Origin: Puffinus mauretanicus
Taxonomy: Eukaryota; Chordata; Aves; Procellariiformes; Procellariidae
Assembly (NCBI GenBank): GCA_023333565.1
Contig: JAJKFH010000374.1
Span: forward strand, 1,488,001 to 1,552,000
Direction of reading: 5' to 3'
DNA length: 64,000 nucleotides
Shown here: positions 1-11,137 of the stretch, piece after piece
Layout: the number at the start of each line of letters is the position of its first letter
How positions within the stretch are numbered: position 1 is the stretch's first letter
Translations under genes and position numbers: made by a program
Notes under the pieces: model-generated
Database searches by the model: none
Told to the model about the DNA's origin: nothing
What the model saw: the letters and a program-made list of their open reading frames with translations, nothing else

Positions 1-242
1 AAAAAAGGCCCCTCTGTACCTATTAATTGAAGTCATTAAATTTAATGGGATGGTTATTGCATGTTAAATAAATACCAGCTAATTATGAAAAACATATTTG
101 CCAAGGTTTAACTATAGAAAAGATGCCTCAATTACATGGTTATTAAACCTCAAAAAATATACACTTTTAATAAGAAGTGACATTTAAATAACATACATTA
201 ACTGTCTTATTAAATGTTGATTCTTTTCATATTTGAGGACTT
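1..242. promoter_or_regulatory. AT-rich island, candidate distal regulatory element
   Basis: About 240 bases of strongly AT-rich sequence end abruptly against GC-rich DNA. They contain repeated TAAT/ATTA homeodomain-type cores, including TTAATTGA near the start and CTAATTATG near 80. There is no coding frame, tail or terminal repeat to suggest a transposon. Regulatory function is inferred from composition only; it could equally be neutral AT-rich DNA. Confidence 0.25.
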
Positions 243-2875
243 TAATTTAGAGCATTTTCCCTGGCACTAACCATACGATGCATCATTAGCTGTCTTTCAC
301 TCATCATTTTGTAAACTTTTTTTATAAAGAAGCTGAAGTGTTTGTATTCGCTTTTGTTTTTCCAGCTCCCAGCTCTCCCTTCGGGCAGTGGGGATGTGCC
401 AGGAGAGCGTGCACGGAGAGTGGGAACTTCCAGGTGGCTTCTACAAATCACTAAACTTACTTCCTAAGGATGGTAAACCCCTTCCTGAATCTGTCATCCT
501 AAAATAGGCAGGCGGCCGAGCTTTTCAGGATTTTTGGCATGTCCTTATGGAAAGGACCGCTCTGCCTTGCTCTTGGTTTTCCAGATCAAATAAGTTTGTA
601 AGAAGTAGCCAGGAGATGGGGAGCAGGGTAAGAGGAGGAGCTCAAGGCTGCAGTGGCAGCTCCAGCCTGGTGCAGTAGAGTGGGGTTTGTTTCTGTCTCT
701 GCCACCGAACCGTGGTGTGACCTCAAAGAAATCGGCATTTTGGGGTGCCTGCATCCCTCCCGGGGCGCGGGGGACCTGCCCGGGGAGGGATGCTCCATGG
801 GTCGCTGCATGTGGGGAATTCCTCTGCAGCCCGGCGGGGCCGGAGCGGGGTACGGGCTGCGGGGATGGCGTGGCGCAGCGCAGCCGAAGGGCTCGCGGGC
901 TCCTTCTGCTTTAATACACTTATTGATTGCGGTGTACGTGTCAGGATATAATTTAGAAATCACTCTCCCAGAATCAATTAAAGGCCTTGCTAGTAATATA
1001 GGTGCCTCTTTTAATTAAATCCCCCACCCTTCCGTCAAACACCCCCCCCTGCTCTGTTTTGGGGGATTCCCACCTCCCTCCCAGCCGAGGCTGGGTCCCT
1101 CTCTGTCTAGGAGCGTGGGTGCCAGGATCGCCCGCTGCTTTTCTGGGAATCGGCGCTGCCCCGGCTGCCTCCCAAACCAGCCGTCAGTCACGGGCTGTCA
1201 GGGAGCCAAGACCGACCGTCTCCCAGCCCCGCTCATAACGTTCCCTGCGTCTGCGGCGAGGTGGGTAATCTGTGCTCGGGAGGCCCCGGTGAGCAGCACG
1301 ACGCACAGAGGCACTTAAATTAATTATGAAGAAGTTAAGTCCCGGGGGCTCCTGGGGGAGTGGGGCTGCAGGCTGGGCACGGAGGCAGTCGGCCGCGCTG
1401 CCTGGTTCGGGCAGGGGCAGAGCTAAGGGGGTGGAAGGGCTGCCAGCCTTGCTTGCCCTGCGGCTGCTCCATCGGTGTGATGAGTTGCCCCGGCGTTAGG
1501 CCACAGCCCACGGGGGTCATGCGGAGGGACCTCCTTAAAGGCAGCGAGGGGAGACTGTGCTGTGGGCATGGGGGTGCAGCACATCCTCCGTATTTCAAAT
1601 CAAATGGCTGTTGCCACCGTGGGACAGCAGCGTGCCAGCGGGGTCCGTGCCGGCTCTCAAGGGACGGGGGTGACGGACCTTCAGCTGCTCGCACACCGCG
1701 GTGGCTTTTCGCTGGGACACAGCCAGGGCTGCCTGGGCCGTGGGGACGGTGTTGGGGGGTTTGGAGGCAAGCGACATCTGAAGCCCATCAGCTCCTCCTC
1801 TTCCCTCCCCTCCTCTTGTGCCGTTTGGTGTCGGCAGTGAGAGCGGGGCGCAGCCGGCGGTGGCCCCGCGTCTCCTAACGCAGCGAGGCACCAGGATGGG
1901 GATGGCTGGACCGGCGTCAGCCCGGCTGCCTGCGTGGGTCCGGCTGGGTTACGGTGCCGGCCCGGCAAAGCGGAGGCTGGATTTGTTTGGGGGGAGAACC
2001 TGAGATTTGGAAATGTGTCTTGCTCCGCAGCGGGGTGATACACTTGTCACTCAAATTCCCAGTGCAACAAGATATGGGGCGCTGCTAGCACCCTGCTGTG
2101 GTAAGCGTCACCCTTTCTATTCTGCTTTTGTTAATATTACGGAGTTTACACCCAAAATGGAACTGAAACATCCTTTTACAACAGAAGTGTCAGGCTCTTC
2201 TCTTCCAAGACGTAGGTCTTTGACCGTGTCTAAAGAATTTCCCTGTCCTTTTTTTTTTTTCCTTTTCTCACTGCAGTGATGAACTTTGATCAAAACAATT
2301 GTGGGATTTGGTTTTGGTGTGTTGTTTTTTTGGTTTTTTTTTTAAACCCTTTAGCAAATCAACATTTTCTGATGGAAAAAAGTGGGAGGCGGGGGAAAGG
2401 AAGTCTCCAAGTAGGCCAGAGAGACTTGGATTTGGATCTTTTTTTTTGTGTGCTCTCTCCTACCCACTGTTACAGGTCCACAGACTGAAGTCAGAGCTGG
2501 AGTGACACGGCCCTGCTCTATCCAGGCGGCATGTTATGCACGTAGCGGTGATGCCAGGACTCCTCCGGCAGCGGCGTGAGGAATAAACCTCCTGGGGAGC
2601 TGCCTCGTGGATACCAGGCTCTCCGGTTCCTCCCGTCCCACCAGCAGAAGCAACACGGTGACTTACAAAACCATCTCGGGAGGGCTCATGGCTGGGAAGC
2701 TAAAGCCAAGAGGCCGCGGATGCGTTGCAGGCTGCAAACGCCCTGCTGCCCCGGGGCGAGGCTTGCAGGAGCTCGGTATTTCACAGGGCTGGACATTTCT
2801 TCCTCGCCGAGGTTTGTGAAGCTCCTCAAGGGATCTCTGTGCTGCAATATAACATCTCTGTATAGGGAATTGTCT

Positions 2876-3082
2876 TAAGTAATGGTTTCTGCAGGTTTTT
2901 TTAAGGTATATTTATCATATCTTTTATTGGAATAGAATTAAAGCGAAATTAGAAACTAAAATAACTTTAATTACGAACTTCATGATTCAGTATGTTGTAA
3001 ATCCTTCAGCATAATATTGTGCCATAAAAATGCTATTTTGTGATAATTATTATTATTATAATTAATGTTCCTTAATTGCTAA
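2876..3082. promoter_or_regulatory. AT-rich island, candidate distal regulatory element
   Basis: A sharply bounded island of about 200 bases is flanked by GC-rich sequence. It contains several homeodomain-type cores (AATTAAAG, CTTTAATTAC, ATAATTAATG) and a short ATT-type run near 3047-3060. No open frame or repeat family is recognised. It lies about 7.7 kb upstream of the CpG island. The enhancer reading is an inference. Confidence 0.28.
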
Positions 3083-6000
3083 TGTCGCAGGCGTGTGTTA
3101 TCTCCCAGGTTTTCTTGCAGTGTCTCTGGAGGAGTTCCTCCGTGGGGGGATGCAGAGGATCCAGGCGGGTGCCCGGGCGGGCGCAGGCTGCGTGCGTGGG
3201 GCTGTGGGTGGGTGTCCGTGTGTCCGAGCGATGCTGCCGGTGTATCTCACCCTGCGGTTTGCCTCTGGCCGGCCGGTGGCTCCGCGCTTCCCAGAGAGGA
3301 GGAGGCAGTGAGCGGCCAGCAGGGATAAATGTTATAAGCTGTGAATAACGCCTCTGACCCAGGCTTTGCTGTGGTCTCACACGCGCTTGCGGTCGGCCAC
3401 GTGCTCCCTCCAACAGGCAGGGGTGGGCTGAGCGCGGTGCGATGGGTCGGGGGGAGCACCCTGGGGCACCCATCTGTCCTTGCAGGGATGGGTGCAGATA
3501 CTTTAGTCGTGGCCTGGCTAAGGGGTGAGAGCACCGGTCAGGGCTGGAAACCCCCTGGGTTTCCCCCTGTCTCCCTGCAGAGCCCCTGCTGTGCCTGGGC
3601 CGGCTGGTGGACGTCTGGAGCTGCCCACCGGTGTTCAGTCCCACGCTAGCAGTGCCCGGGGCAGGCGATTTGGGAGTTTCTGGCGTGGCTCAGGGCTGCT
3701 CTGCTTCTGCAGCGAAGTGCCATGCAGGCTGTTCCTGGGCATTGCACGTGCCACACCACCCCCTCGGGAGATGCCCTCGGCGCAGAGCTCCTGGTGGCTG
3801 CCCTCCCCACCCCGCAGGCAGCCCTGCTCCTACCAGCCTGCCTCGGCTCAGCCTGCAGGCGATGGATCTTCATCAGTAATGAGCTGCCATTGCTTCAGCT
3901 GTGTTATCTGAAGTGCTGCCCCATTTAAGAGGTGTTTGGGCTTCTGGCCACCTGGTTGTTGAACGGCATGTGGCAAATTTCAGCCAGGCATCGGGCAACT
4001 TGCCCCTCCACTCCTCACCCCCAGCCTTGGGGTCCAGCCTCTCCTCCGCATCCCCAGCCACCGTTTCCAGAACACCAAGGGCGAATTAAATCCCCCCCAG
4101 TGCCTGCCAGGAGCTGTGCAAGACGCCAGCCTTGGGCACTGCGTCCCTGGAATGAAAATGAAGAGCAAACAGGACGCCGCAGCCTGCGGGTCCGGCCCAA
4201 CTCCTCGCTGCCGTCTCCAGCGAGGCAGGAGGATGCTGTAGGGAAACTGCGTCCCTGCGGGCTCGGCTCCTGCCGGCTGTTAACACCCGGCCAAGAGCCG
4301 GTGAACCCCACGGCGGGCTGTGGGTGGGGAGGAGATACACGGTGCGAGCCAGGGGAACGTGCCGGGGAGAATTAAGACTGGCCAGAGAGAGGTGGGGAGA
4401 AGGCAGCAGGATGGGAAAGTGGTGGGACTGATGCTGTGGCCAGACTGGGGCTTAGCAGTTCTCGTTAGCATCCTTTATTAGCTCGGAGGATGCTGCTGGG
4501 GTCTGGGAGGCGGCGGCAGAGAGCGGGTCGTCAGGCCCAGGTGCGAGGGAGGAGCAGGGAGCACAGGGATGGAAAACGCCTGATGCCAAGCGCGTGAATT
4601 TTTCATGTGACCCGGAGGCCTCGCTCGTACCAGCGCGGGGACCAGCTGAGAGTGGGAAGGCATGAAAACAGCCACCGAGCCACCTGCTTCACAGTGGTGA
4701 GTGTATATGGGATGAAGCTGAAACCAGGATGCATTTTTAATGACGCAGGCAGGGCTGGGTTTCTTTAAATAAGACTAGACAATGAATATGTGCTCTTGAA
4801 GCTGTGTAGTGCACCACAAATGCATTATTTACAGCAGCTTCTTCCTTGTCCATTTTAATTTTACATGGGCACTGGAGAAAGGGAAGGGACTCCTTGGTGT
4901 CTCGTGGCCACCCACTTGTTCCATGTGACGGAGGTGAATTTCTGAGCCGCAGAGGGATTTGGTGTTGATCTTTCCATTGACTTTAGTCATGGGGCAAACA
5001 GCCAGCCTGGGGATGGAGCCTGGCACTTAGAAGTAGGGGCAACTATGGCCTGGGGTTTAGTCTGGCTGATGCATCGTCGGGTCTTAATTTTGTCATTTTC
5101 TGTCTTCTCCCCCTGCATGACATGGAGGGGTGATGCTCTTAGACCACTGCAACCCCTCCTTGTCCCTCCGCACACTGAGCACAGCATCTCTCCTCCTGGC
5201 ACTGGCGGAGGACCAGAAAGCCTTTGGGAAGCAGACAACGACACATGTCACCCTGATGGTGAGGGAGGAGGCGAATCTGCTCCATGAAAGGGGTCCTCAG
5301 CTGGCCCTGGTGAGGGAAGGTATGGGGCAGGCAGGAGTAAGCAGCAGTATGGGGGGCTACGGCGGAGGGGGGATGGAGCGGTCCTCCGAAGGACGCGGCA
5401 TTTCCCCAGGAGGGATGCTCTACCTGGTTCCAGCTGGTGACAGGACAGCCAAGGCAGTGAGCACTGACCTCAGGTTGCTATTCAGCTCTCAACCATTAGG
5501 TTTCAGAGTTAACACCTTTTGCAATTAACAGGGGATCTCTTTATACCTCAATTAGAACCGTCGGGTCAATCTGTCCTGCCTTTTCCTGTCTCTGCAAGAC
5601 TGGCCGTGAACCTCAGCCCACCCCAGGTAACCTGCCGCAGGACCCAGCGCAGCGGCCGCAGCACGCCGCTGCGTCACAAAATGCCCCTGGCACGAAACAC
5701 GCTGGTGACGGTGCCATGCCCTTCTGCCGGCCGCAATAAATCAAAGCAGCCATGTAGCCTCTACCAGCTATCGCCATGGCTCCCGGTGGGGTGGGTGTCC
5801 CTGCGCCACGGCCAGGGCGGTGATGCCACGTCCACGGTGGCAGAGGTCCGCATCTCAGAGACTCTCTGTGGAGCTGGGGAGTCGGGCAGTGACTTTCTTT
5901 CCTCCCTTCAAAGTTGCCCCGACTTGAAGTCTGCGTTTGGTGCACGCTGTGCAGGGACGCCGGGGTTTGGCTCATCAAGAGCTGCCTGATTTCCTTGGCG

Positions 6001-9000
6001 GGGAGCTCTCGGGCTGCCGGGGGGAAGCACAGAGCGGTTCCAGCGCTCCTGAGCGGCAGCAAAGGTGGGATCGGAGTCCAGGAGCTGACGGACACGAGAC
6101 CGCTTTCCCCGGCGCTGCTGGGCCTGGGAGGGTTGAGATGGCAGCTTGACGGCTTGGAAAACAGCCTGAGATGAAGGAATATCAATACGGAGAGCGAGCT
6201 GTTCCTGCCGAACAGCCCCGGGGCAGCTAACGTGAAATGCTGGTTGTGTCGGAGGAGTTGACAGGTGTCTGCATCAGGCTTCCTGCTAATTAAGCACCGT
6301 TGTGAGTCACGGGGCTGAGGGATGAAGGAGCCGGGAAGGAGCTCAGGTGGTGCAGGTATGGCCAGGGGGGATCTCTGCAGGACCTCCCAGCCCATCGGGG
6401 AAGGATGGGTGCATGCGTGGCTTGTCAGCTGGTGGATACACAGTCACGGGGGCAGGCAAGTCTTTTGGGAGCTGGGGATCAGCTTTGAGAAGAGCAGAGC
6501 GAGCCGACCCACTGGGTGTCCATCCTCTCCCATTGCAGCTGTGTGTCTTCCCCCGGGTCCCGCGTGCTGGCCCTGATGCCCAGACCCGGCAGAGTCCCCC
6601 AGAGCATCTCCCACAACCGCAGCTCCCCGCGCCCATCCCACCAAACCTCTTCCCGAATCAAAGGGCGCATCACTGCCAGTGTGACAGGCTGGGAAAACAA
6701 GGATGCTCCCAGACCCCTCTTTCTCCCGATCCTCTTCGAGGCAACTCGATTTGCCCGCAGACCTCTTCCTTCCCAGCCCTGGCCGGAGGGGAGCTTCTTG
6801 CTGTAATTAACAGCAGGGCTGCCTGCCCACCAAGGCCTCTAATAGAAAATTCCCCATTTTAAGGAACATAAGCACGGTGGGGCAGAGGAAGGGGCCGCTG
6901 GCCAGCGATGCTTTGCGGACCCCGCCGACCCGGAGGGCGCCCATAGGCTCAGGCGCAGGATAAAAGCCGCGCTGGCAGGCAGCGAAGTGCTTTTCTTCTC
7001 GGGCAGAGCCGGGAGAGCAGGAACACGCGCCGCCCTGGTGACAGCCCCGGTGCCACCCCGGGTCCCTTCCCCATGTGCCTCTTCAGCGCCTTTTGCCCGC
7101 TGGCCCCGCTTGCCTCTGCAGCTGCGATCCCCTGAAAAATGGCTCTATTCATTACCCGTTTTAATTTCACCCCGGATCCCCAGAGCTCCGCAGACACAGT
7201 TTGTTATCCTGGCTGTCAAGAAGCTTAAAGAGCTGCTGACGCCTCCTGGAAAACTTTGACAAACCCTCTGGTTGGACCCAGCGCTGCTCCCCAGCCGGTC
7301 TGCCCAGCCTTTCTGTTCCTGGGTCTTGATTAGCAAAGACGCCTGCGAGGATAGGAGAAGGAAAAAAAACCCCATTGCTGACATCTGGGCAGAGCTGATC
7401 TCCTCCTGGAGCCCCTGCCCTTTCGGGGGGTGCCCTGGGACCGGCTGGGCAGAGCTGAGCCGCGGAGTTTGGGTGTGAAGGTCCCCAACGGCCACATCTG
7501 GGTTGCAGGCTGTTCTCTGGGCCAGCCAGATTTCAAAAGGGCTCGGGGCTGAGGCCGCTGGATTTACCTCATCCCGACACATCGCTGTTCAGCGCAGGGG
7601 GTTTAAACTGTGGTTGCAGGTTCTGGGGGGTCCATCTTGCGATGGTCCATGGGCGATACCCAAGGGAGGAGGCGTGTGCCTGAGGACCTGGGCGCACCGT
7701 GCAGGGGTCTGTCTTTTAGCAGAAATTTTTAGCAGGCAAAAATTGCAAACAGTTTAAAAATCCTGAATTTAGCTGGTTATTTTTAGCCTCTCACCACTCA
7801 GACTGGGTTAACCCAGTGAGCGGAGTAGAAAAGCCTCCCCATCTCTTCCAGCAACCTAATCCCCTCCCGATTAGTTTCTTTTTTACAAAGTAGTTGTCAG
7901 GCTGCTTTTAGAGAACAAAATGCCCCTCGGTCTCTTCGGTAACGTAGGGAAAGCAGACCAGGCACACCGAGAACAGATTGTCTCTCAGTGTAATTTTGGT
8001 CAAAGTTGTGGGTAAGAAGTGCCGAGTCAGCTTTTAGCATAATGAGAAGGAGCGGGGCGAACCCCTCACCTCTGGGCTTTGGGTCCAGCTGCCACCAGAG
8101 CCGTCTTCTGCCTCCAGCCCTTCCTCCCAGCACCCCGCTGAGCGCGGAGCTTTCGAGTGCCTTTGAGGTGCCACTCAAGCCGGCTGTCCTCGGGGCACGG
8201 CGAGGCTGTCAGCCCGCGGGGTCTGTCGGGGAAGGGGGGTGCGGATGCCCGGGGAGGTTGGGGAACGAAGAGAGCAATTAAAGCCCCGTGGGAGGCAGGA
8301 TGAAAGGCCAGGCTTCCTGAGATAACGAGGGTCTCTCTGCAGGGGTGAGGTGCCCAGACCCGGGGGAAGCCACGTGAGTGACAAGCGTGTCCCAGTGCCC
8401 GCCGGGCACGGTGCTGGATGAGCCATGGGACCGGCTGCGTGAGCTCCGTGGGTCACCGTGAGCCTGGGGCTGCTTCCCACCCGGTACAAAGCCGGGATGC
8501 TCCGCTGCCAGGCCCCTCCCTGACTCTGCGCTGGGCTCCTGGCGTGGGGGATGCTTGGATTTTCTTGCTGTCTTTATTTTTATTCCCCTCTCTCGGGGCT
8601 GGACCCTCCTTGGTGGCTCAGGAAGGGGCTGGTGATGCACCCGCAGCCGGGACGCCCGCTCTTTTCTCAGCTCCACCACCTTGGTTTCCCTTGACGCTGG
8701 ATGGATGTTGACAATCCATCTTTCAGCAAAAATAAATCGCCCCAGTTTCCTTCCCACCAGCGCTAAGCAGGGGCACACGGGAACCGGCAGCGGTGGCCCA
8801 GGGCTCGGTGCTGCTGCATCGCTCGGTCCTGCCCCGGGGAGGAAGAATTCATCCCTCTCCTCTTGCATCCGCAGCAGGAGATGGCAGCCGTTGGACCAAG
8901 GTGTCTGTGCACTGGTCCTGGGAGAAAGCGCATTTAAAAGTGGTGGTGGGAGATTGCCTGAATATCTCTCCCTTCTTCTTTATACGTTTAAGAGGTTTCG

Positions 9001-10720
9001 CTGTCTCGGTAACTCCCCTGAGGGACTCAAGCAGCAGCCTCTTTGGATGTGAATACCTGACAAGTTTTTAATGTGAAAGGAATTCACTAAATTTAGTCTC
9101 CTGGAGGAAGGAAAAAACGGAGGCGGGGGGGGGAAAAGGCATTTCTTTCAATCCGGGGGAAGCGATCCAAACCTCAGCCGCTTCCCTGCCGGCAGAGCTT
9201 GCCGATTTCTTCTCTTCTCCTCTGTCTCGAAAGCTTTTAAGCCTGGGCCCCATGTGTGTCTGTGCACAAACAAGAGGTGGGAGAATGGCAGGCACCGACG
9301 CCGCGTCCTGGGGGAAGTTCCCAGCTCCTCCCGGCTCCTGGAGATGGATGCTGGGGAGGGCAGGGCGGGGAGATAATGCGGAGAAAACCCTGTTTGTGTT
9401 GGAAGGGACCTGTTTGAGTGGCAGGGACGTCACCTTTGCTCTCGGGTGGGCTTTGAGCAGGTGTGAGCACCGAGGTGCTGAGGAAGCAAAGAGCACCTCT
9501 GCTGCTGTACCCAGCCTAATCACCTATTTTCCACTCCATCCTCCTTCCTACCCTTGCTGGAGCCTCTGAGGGCCCCTTTCCTCCTCCGTTCTGGTGCTTG
9601 AGGTTCACCAGGAGCCCGCTGCTCTCCTTCCCTGTCCTCTCCCAGAGGACCCACTGGGGCCCCTGCGGGGCTCTTGCCGAAGGAAGCTTCCCGGTCTCCA
9701 CGGGTTTGGGAGTCAGTTCCTCCCGTCAGCCGGGGCAAGGAGCTGTGGACGTGCTCGTAGCTTGGCCCACGCGGAGGCACGCGCGCCTGCCGGGATGCCA
9801 GCGGAGGAGATCTACGCACGTGTGCCCGCACAAGGTGAGCACGCACCTTCCCTCGCGGACGGGGGCAACTCCTGAGCTGCGAGAGCACGTCCCCCTGTAA
9901 AGGGCAAAGTGTGTCCCGGTGCTGAGAGTCGGTGGGGATGAAGATCTGGCTGGTGGCACCCGTGAAAACCTGGGTGAACAAGTCACCTTGCATTGATGGA
10001 GAGGTGGCCCTCATGGCCCCCGTGCTGCAGCACACGGTGGGTCCTGGTAAACCATAACTGTCTGCAGCTCCATCTCCTGGTGGGCGAGTCCGGATAGAGC
10101 AGCTCCCTGCCATGTCCATCCCAAAGGTCGCTCATTTAATCAGTGGAGGTCCTGATTATAAACACTATAGTTATTTCTGTTGTATTTACAAAGTATTTAC
10201 TATTTCTGTAGTATTTACAAAGGTCCCTTCCCAACTGAGAGATGATGGAGCACTTCTGCAGGGCCTACACAACCACGCAGGACCCCCCTGCATGGGGGTG
10301 CTGTGCTGGGGGCAGGGGGGCACCCCTGCTGCGGGAGGGGAAGACGCGGGAACAGCAAGGGAGGGAGCGTAAGGGTGGGGGAATGTAGGTGACAAAAGTG
10401 ACTGGCACCGAGTGTGCTTCAAAAAAGACAAATTATCACCTCAGCCCCCCACTTAAACTCTTTTTATGGTTTTTATTGTTTTTTCCCCTTTGTAATTTTA
10501 TTTTTAGGTGGAGTGGATGCGGTGCCAGTGGAAAGATGCTGAATGGACATCCGTATGGAATGAAGTGCTACCGTGGGTTGCAGAGGAGAGGTCAGAAGGA
10601 CCCTCCGCGCTACTCCGCCCTCAGGTGGGTCCCGGTCCCACAGCCCGGTCGTCTTGCGTGCAGTGCGCGGTCCCCACCGTGACACGGCCGCTTTTAGACC
10701 TCAACCCCTCGTGGCATCGC

Positions 10721-10730
10721 CCTTTTAAGG
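10721..10730 (+). promoter_or_regulatory. Consensus CArG box (candidate SRF site)
   Basis: The ten bases CCTTTTAAGG match the CC(A/T)6GG serum response factor consensus exactly and are palindromic. The site sits immediately upstream of a tight run of GC boxes and about 400 bases upstream of the probable exon 1 donor, where a proximal promoter element would be expected. A 10-base motif can occur by chance, so occupancy is an inference. The TTTTAA core could alternatively act as a weak TATA-like element. Confidence 0.45.
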
Positions 10731-10790
10731 GCGGGCGGAGGGCGGGGCGGCTCCGCCCACCTCTCCCCGCCTTCTCTCTCCCCGCCCCCC
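10729..10790. promoter_or_regulatory. GC-box cluster (Sp1/KLF-type)
   Basis: In about 60 bases there are several GC boxes in both orientations: GGGCGGGCGG near 10729, GGGCGGGGCGG at 10740-10750, CCGCCC at 10753-10758, CCCCGCC at 10766-10772 and a C-rich box ending near 10790. Dense GC boxes just downstream of the CArG box support placing the core promoter here. Confidence 0.55.
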
Positions 10791-10930
10791 TTGGGCGCCC
10801 CCTGGAGGCGGCGGGCGCCGCCGCCTCCCCTCCCTCGCGCCGCCGGTGCGGGCGTGCGCGTGCGCGCGGCGGCGGGGGCGCGCGGCGGGCGGCGTTCCGT
10901 CGGGGCCCCGCGCCGCCGTCCCATTCATGC

Positions 10931-11075
10931 GGGGCAGCGGCGGCGGCGGCGCGAGCGAGGCGGGCGCGGAGCCCCGGGCGGCGGCGGCGGCGGGGGGAGG
11001 CGGGCGCGGAGGAGGAGGCGGCGGCGGCGGAGGAGGAGGCGGCGAAGGAGGAGGAGGCGGTGGCGGGGGCCCGGC
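10931..11075 (+). repeat. CGG/GGA-rich low-complexity tract
   Basis: An imperfect mixture of GGC, GCG and GGA triplets runs almost without interruption for about 145 bases inside the probable first exon. All G-runs are on the transcribed-sense strand, so both DNA and leader RNA could adopt G-quadruplex structures. In one frame it reads mostly as glycine. Such tracts are prone to length variation and are often collapsed in short-read assemblies. Confidence 0.8.
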
Positions 11076-11092
11076 GGGCGGCTCGGTGTGGA

Positions 11093-11137
11093 ATGCAATT
11101 ATGGCTGGCACGGCGGAGGCGAGCGGGGACCGGAGCC
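11093..11137 (+). other. Exon 1 part of a second, overlapping short uORF
   Basis: The ATG at 11093 (G at -3) gives exactly 15 codons to the donor, then one glycine codon and a TGA at 25841-25843 in exon 2: a 16-residue product rich in Arg and Leu. It overlaps the ATG-11101 frame in a different phase. Its existence depends on the inferred exon 1-exon 2 junction. Confidence 0.35.

Larger units (their letters stand above)
1..10590. other. 5' flank of PLXNA1, no supported gene
   Basis: No frame in this stretch resembles a protein family I recognise, and none combines a plausible start, splice sites and coding-like composition. The longest frame (minus strand, 5613-6395, 260 codons) is rich in Ser, Pro, Leu and Arg, as expected from chance reading of GC-rich DNA. 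The block alternates GC-rich sequence with short AT-rich islands at about 1-242, 910-1020, 2876-3082, 4711-4862 and 7725-7890. Their composition is what one expects of vertebrate regulatory elements upstream of a developmental gene, but conservation cannot be judged from one sequence. No tRNA-like or rRNA-like structure was recognised. Confidence 0.6.
10750..11137 (+). other. PLXNA1: Probable PLXNA1 non-coding exon 1 (5'UTR); left edge uncertain
   Basis: The right edge is defined by the donor GAGCC|GTGAGT at 11137/11138. Joining to the acceptor at 25837/25838 would place this exon upstream of the coding exon. The left edge is arbitrary, because no start site can be read; it is set just inside the GC-box cluster. 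The body is extremely G-rich (CGG and GGA runs at about 10931-11075), so the mRNA leader would probably form G-quadruplexes. It contains ATGs at 10927, 11093 and 11101, so translation of the main frame would be preceded by upstream ORFs. The exon is inferred from splice-site quality and the CpG island; it is not shown by homology. Confidence 0.5.
10927..11137 (+). other. Exon 1 part of a predicted glycine-rich spliced uORF
   Basis: An ATG at 10927 opens a frame through the CGG/GGA tract with no stop to the donor at 11137. After splicing to 25838 it would end at the TGA at 25870-25872, giving about 81 residues, mostly Gly with some Ala, Arg and Glu. The start context is weak (T at -3, C at +4). 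A second in-frame ATG at 11101 has a strong context (A at -3, G at +4) and would give a 23-residue version without the glycine run. This depends on the exon 1 model and on a transcription start upstream of these ATGs. Confidence 0.35.

Noticed and set aside
5613..6395. 260-codon minus-strand frame in the 5' flank
   Set aside because: No recognisable domain, low-complexity Ser/Pro/Leu composition and no supporting splice or promoter context.
6959..6990. TATA-like GATAAAAG in a GC-rich context
   Set aside because: No downstream exon, donor or coding frame supports a promoter here; a single 8-base match is expected by chance.
9395..9425. GTTGGAAGGGACCT, which resembles the CR1 3' end in reverse
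   Set aside because: The match is about 14 bases and the flanks do not continue as CR1.
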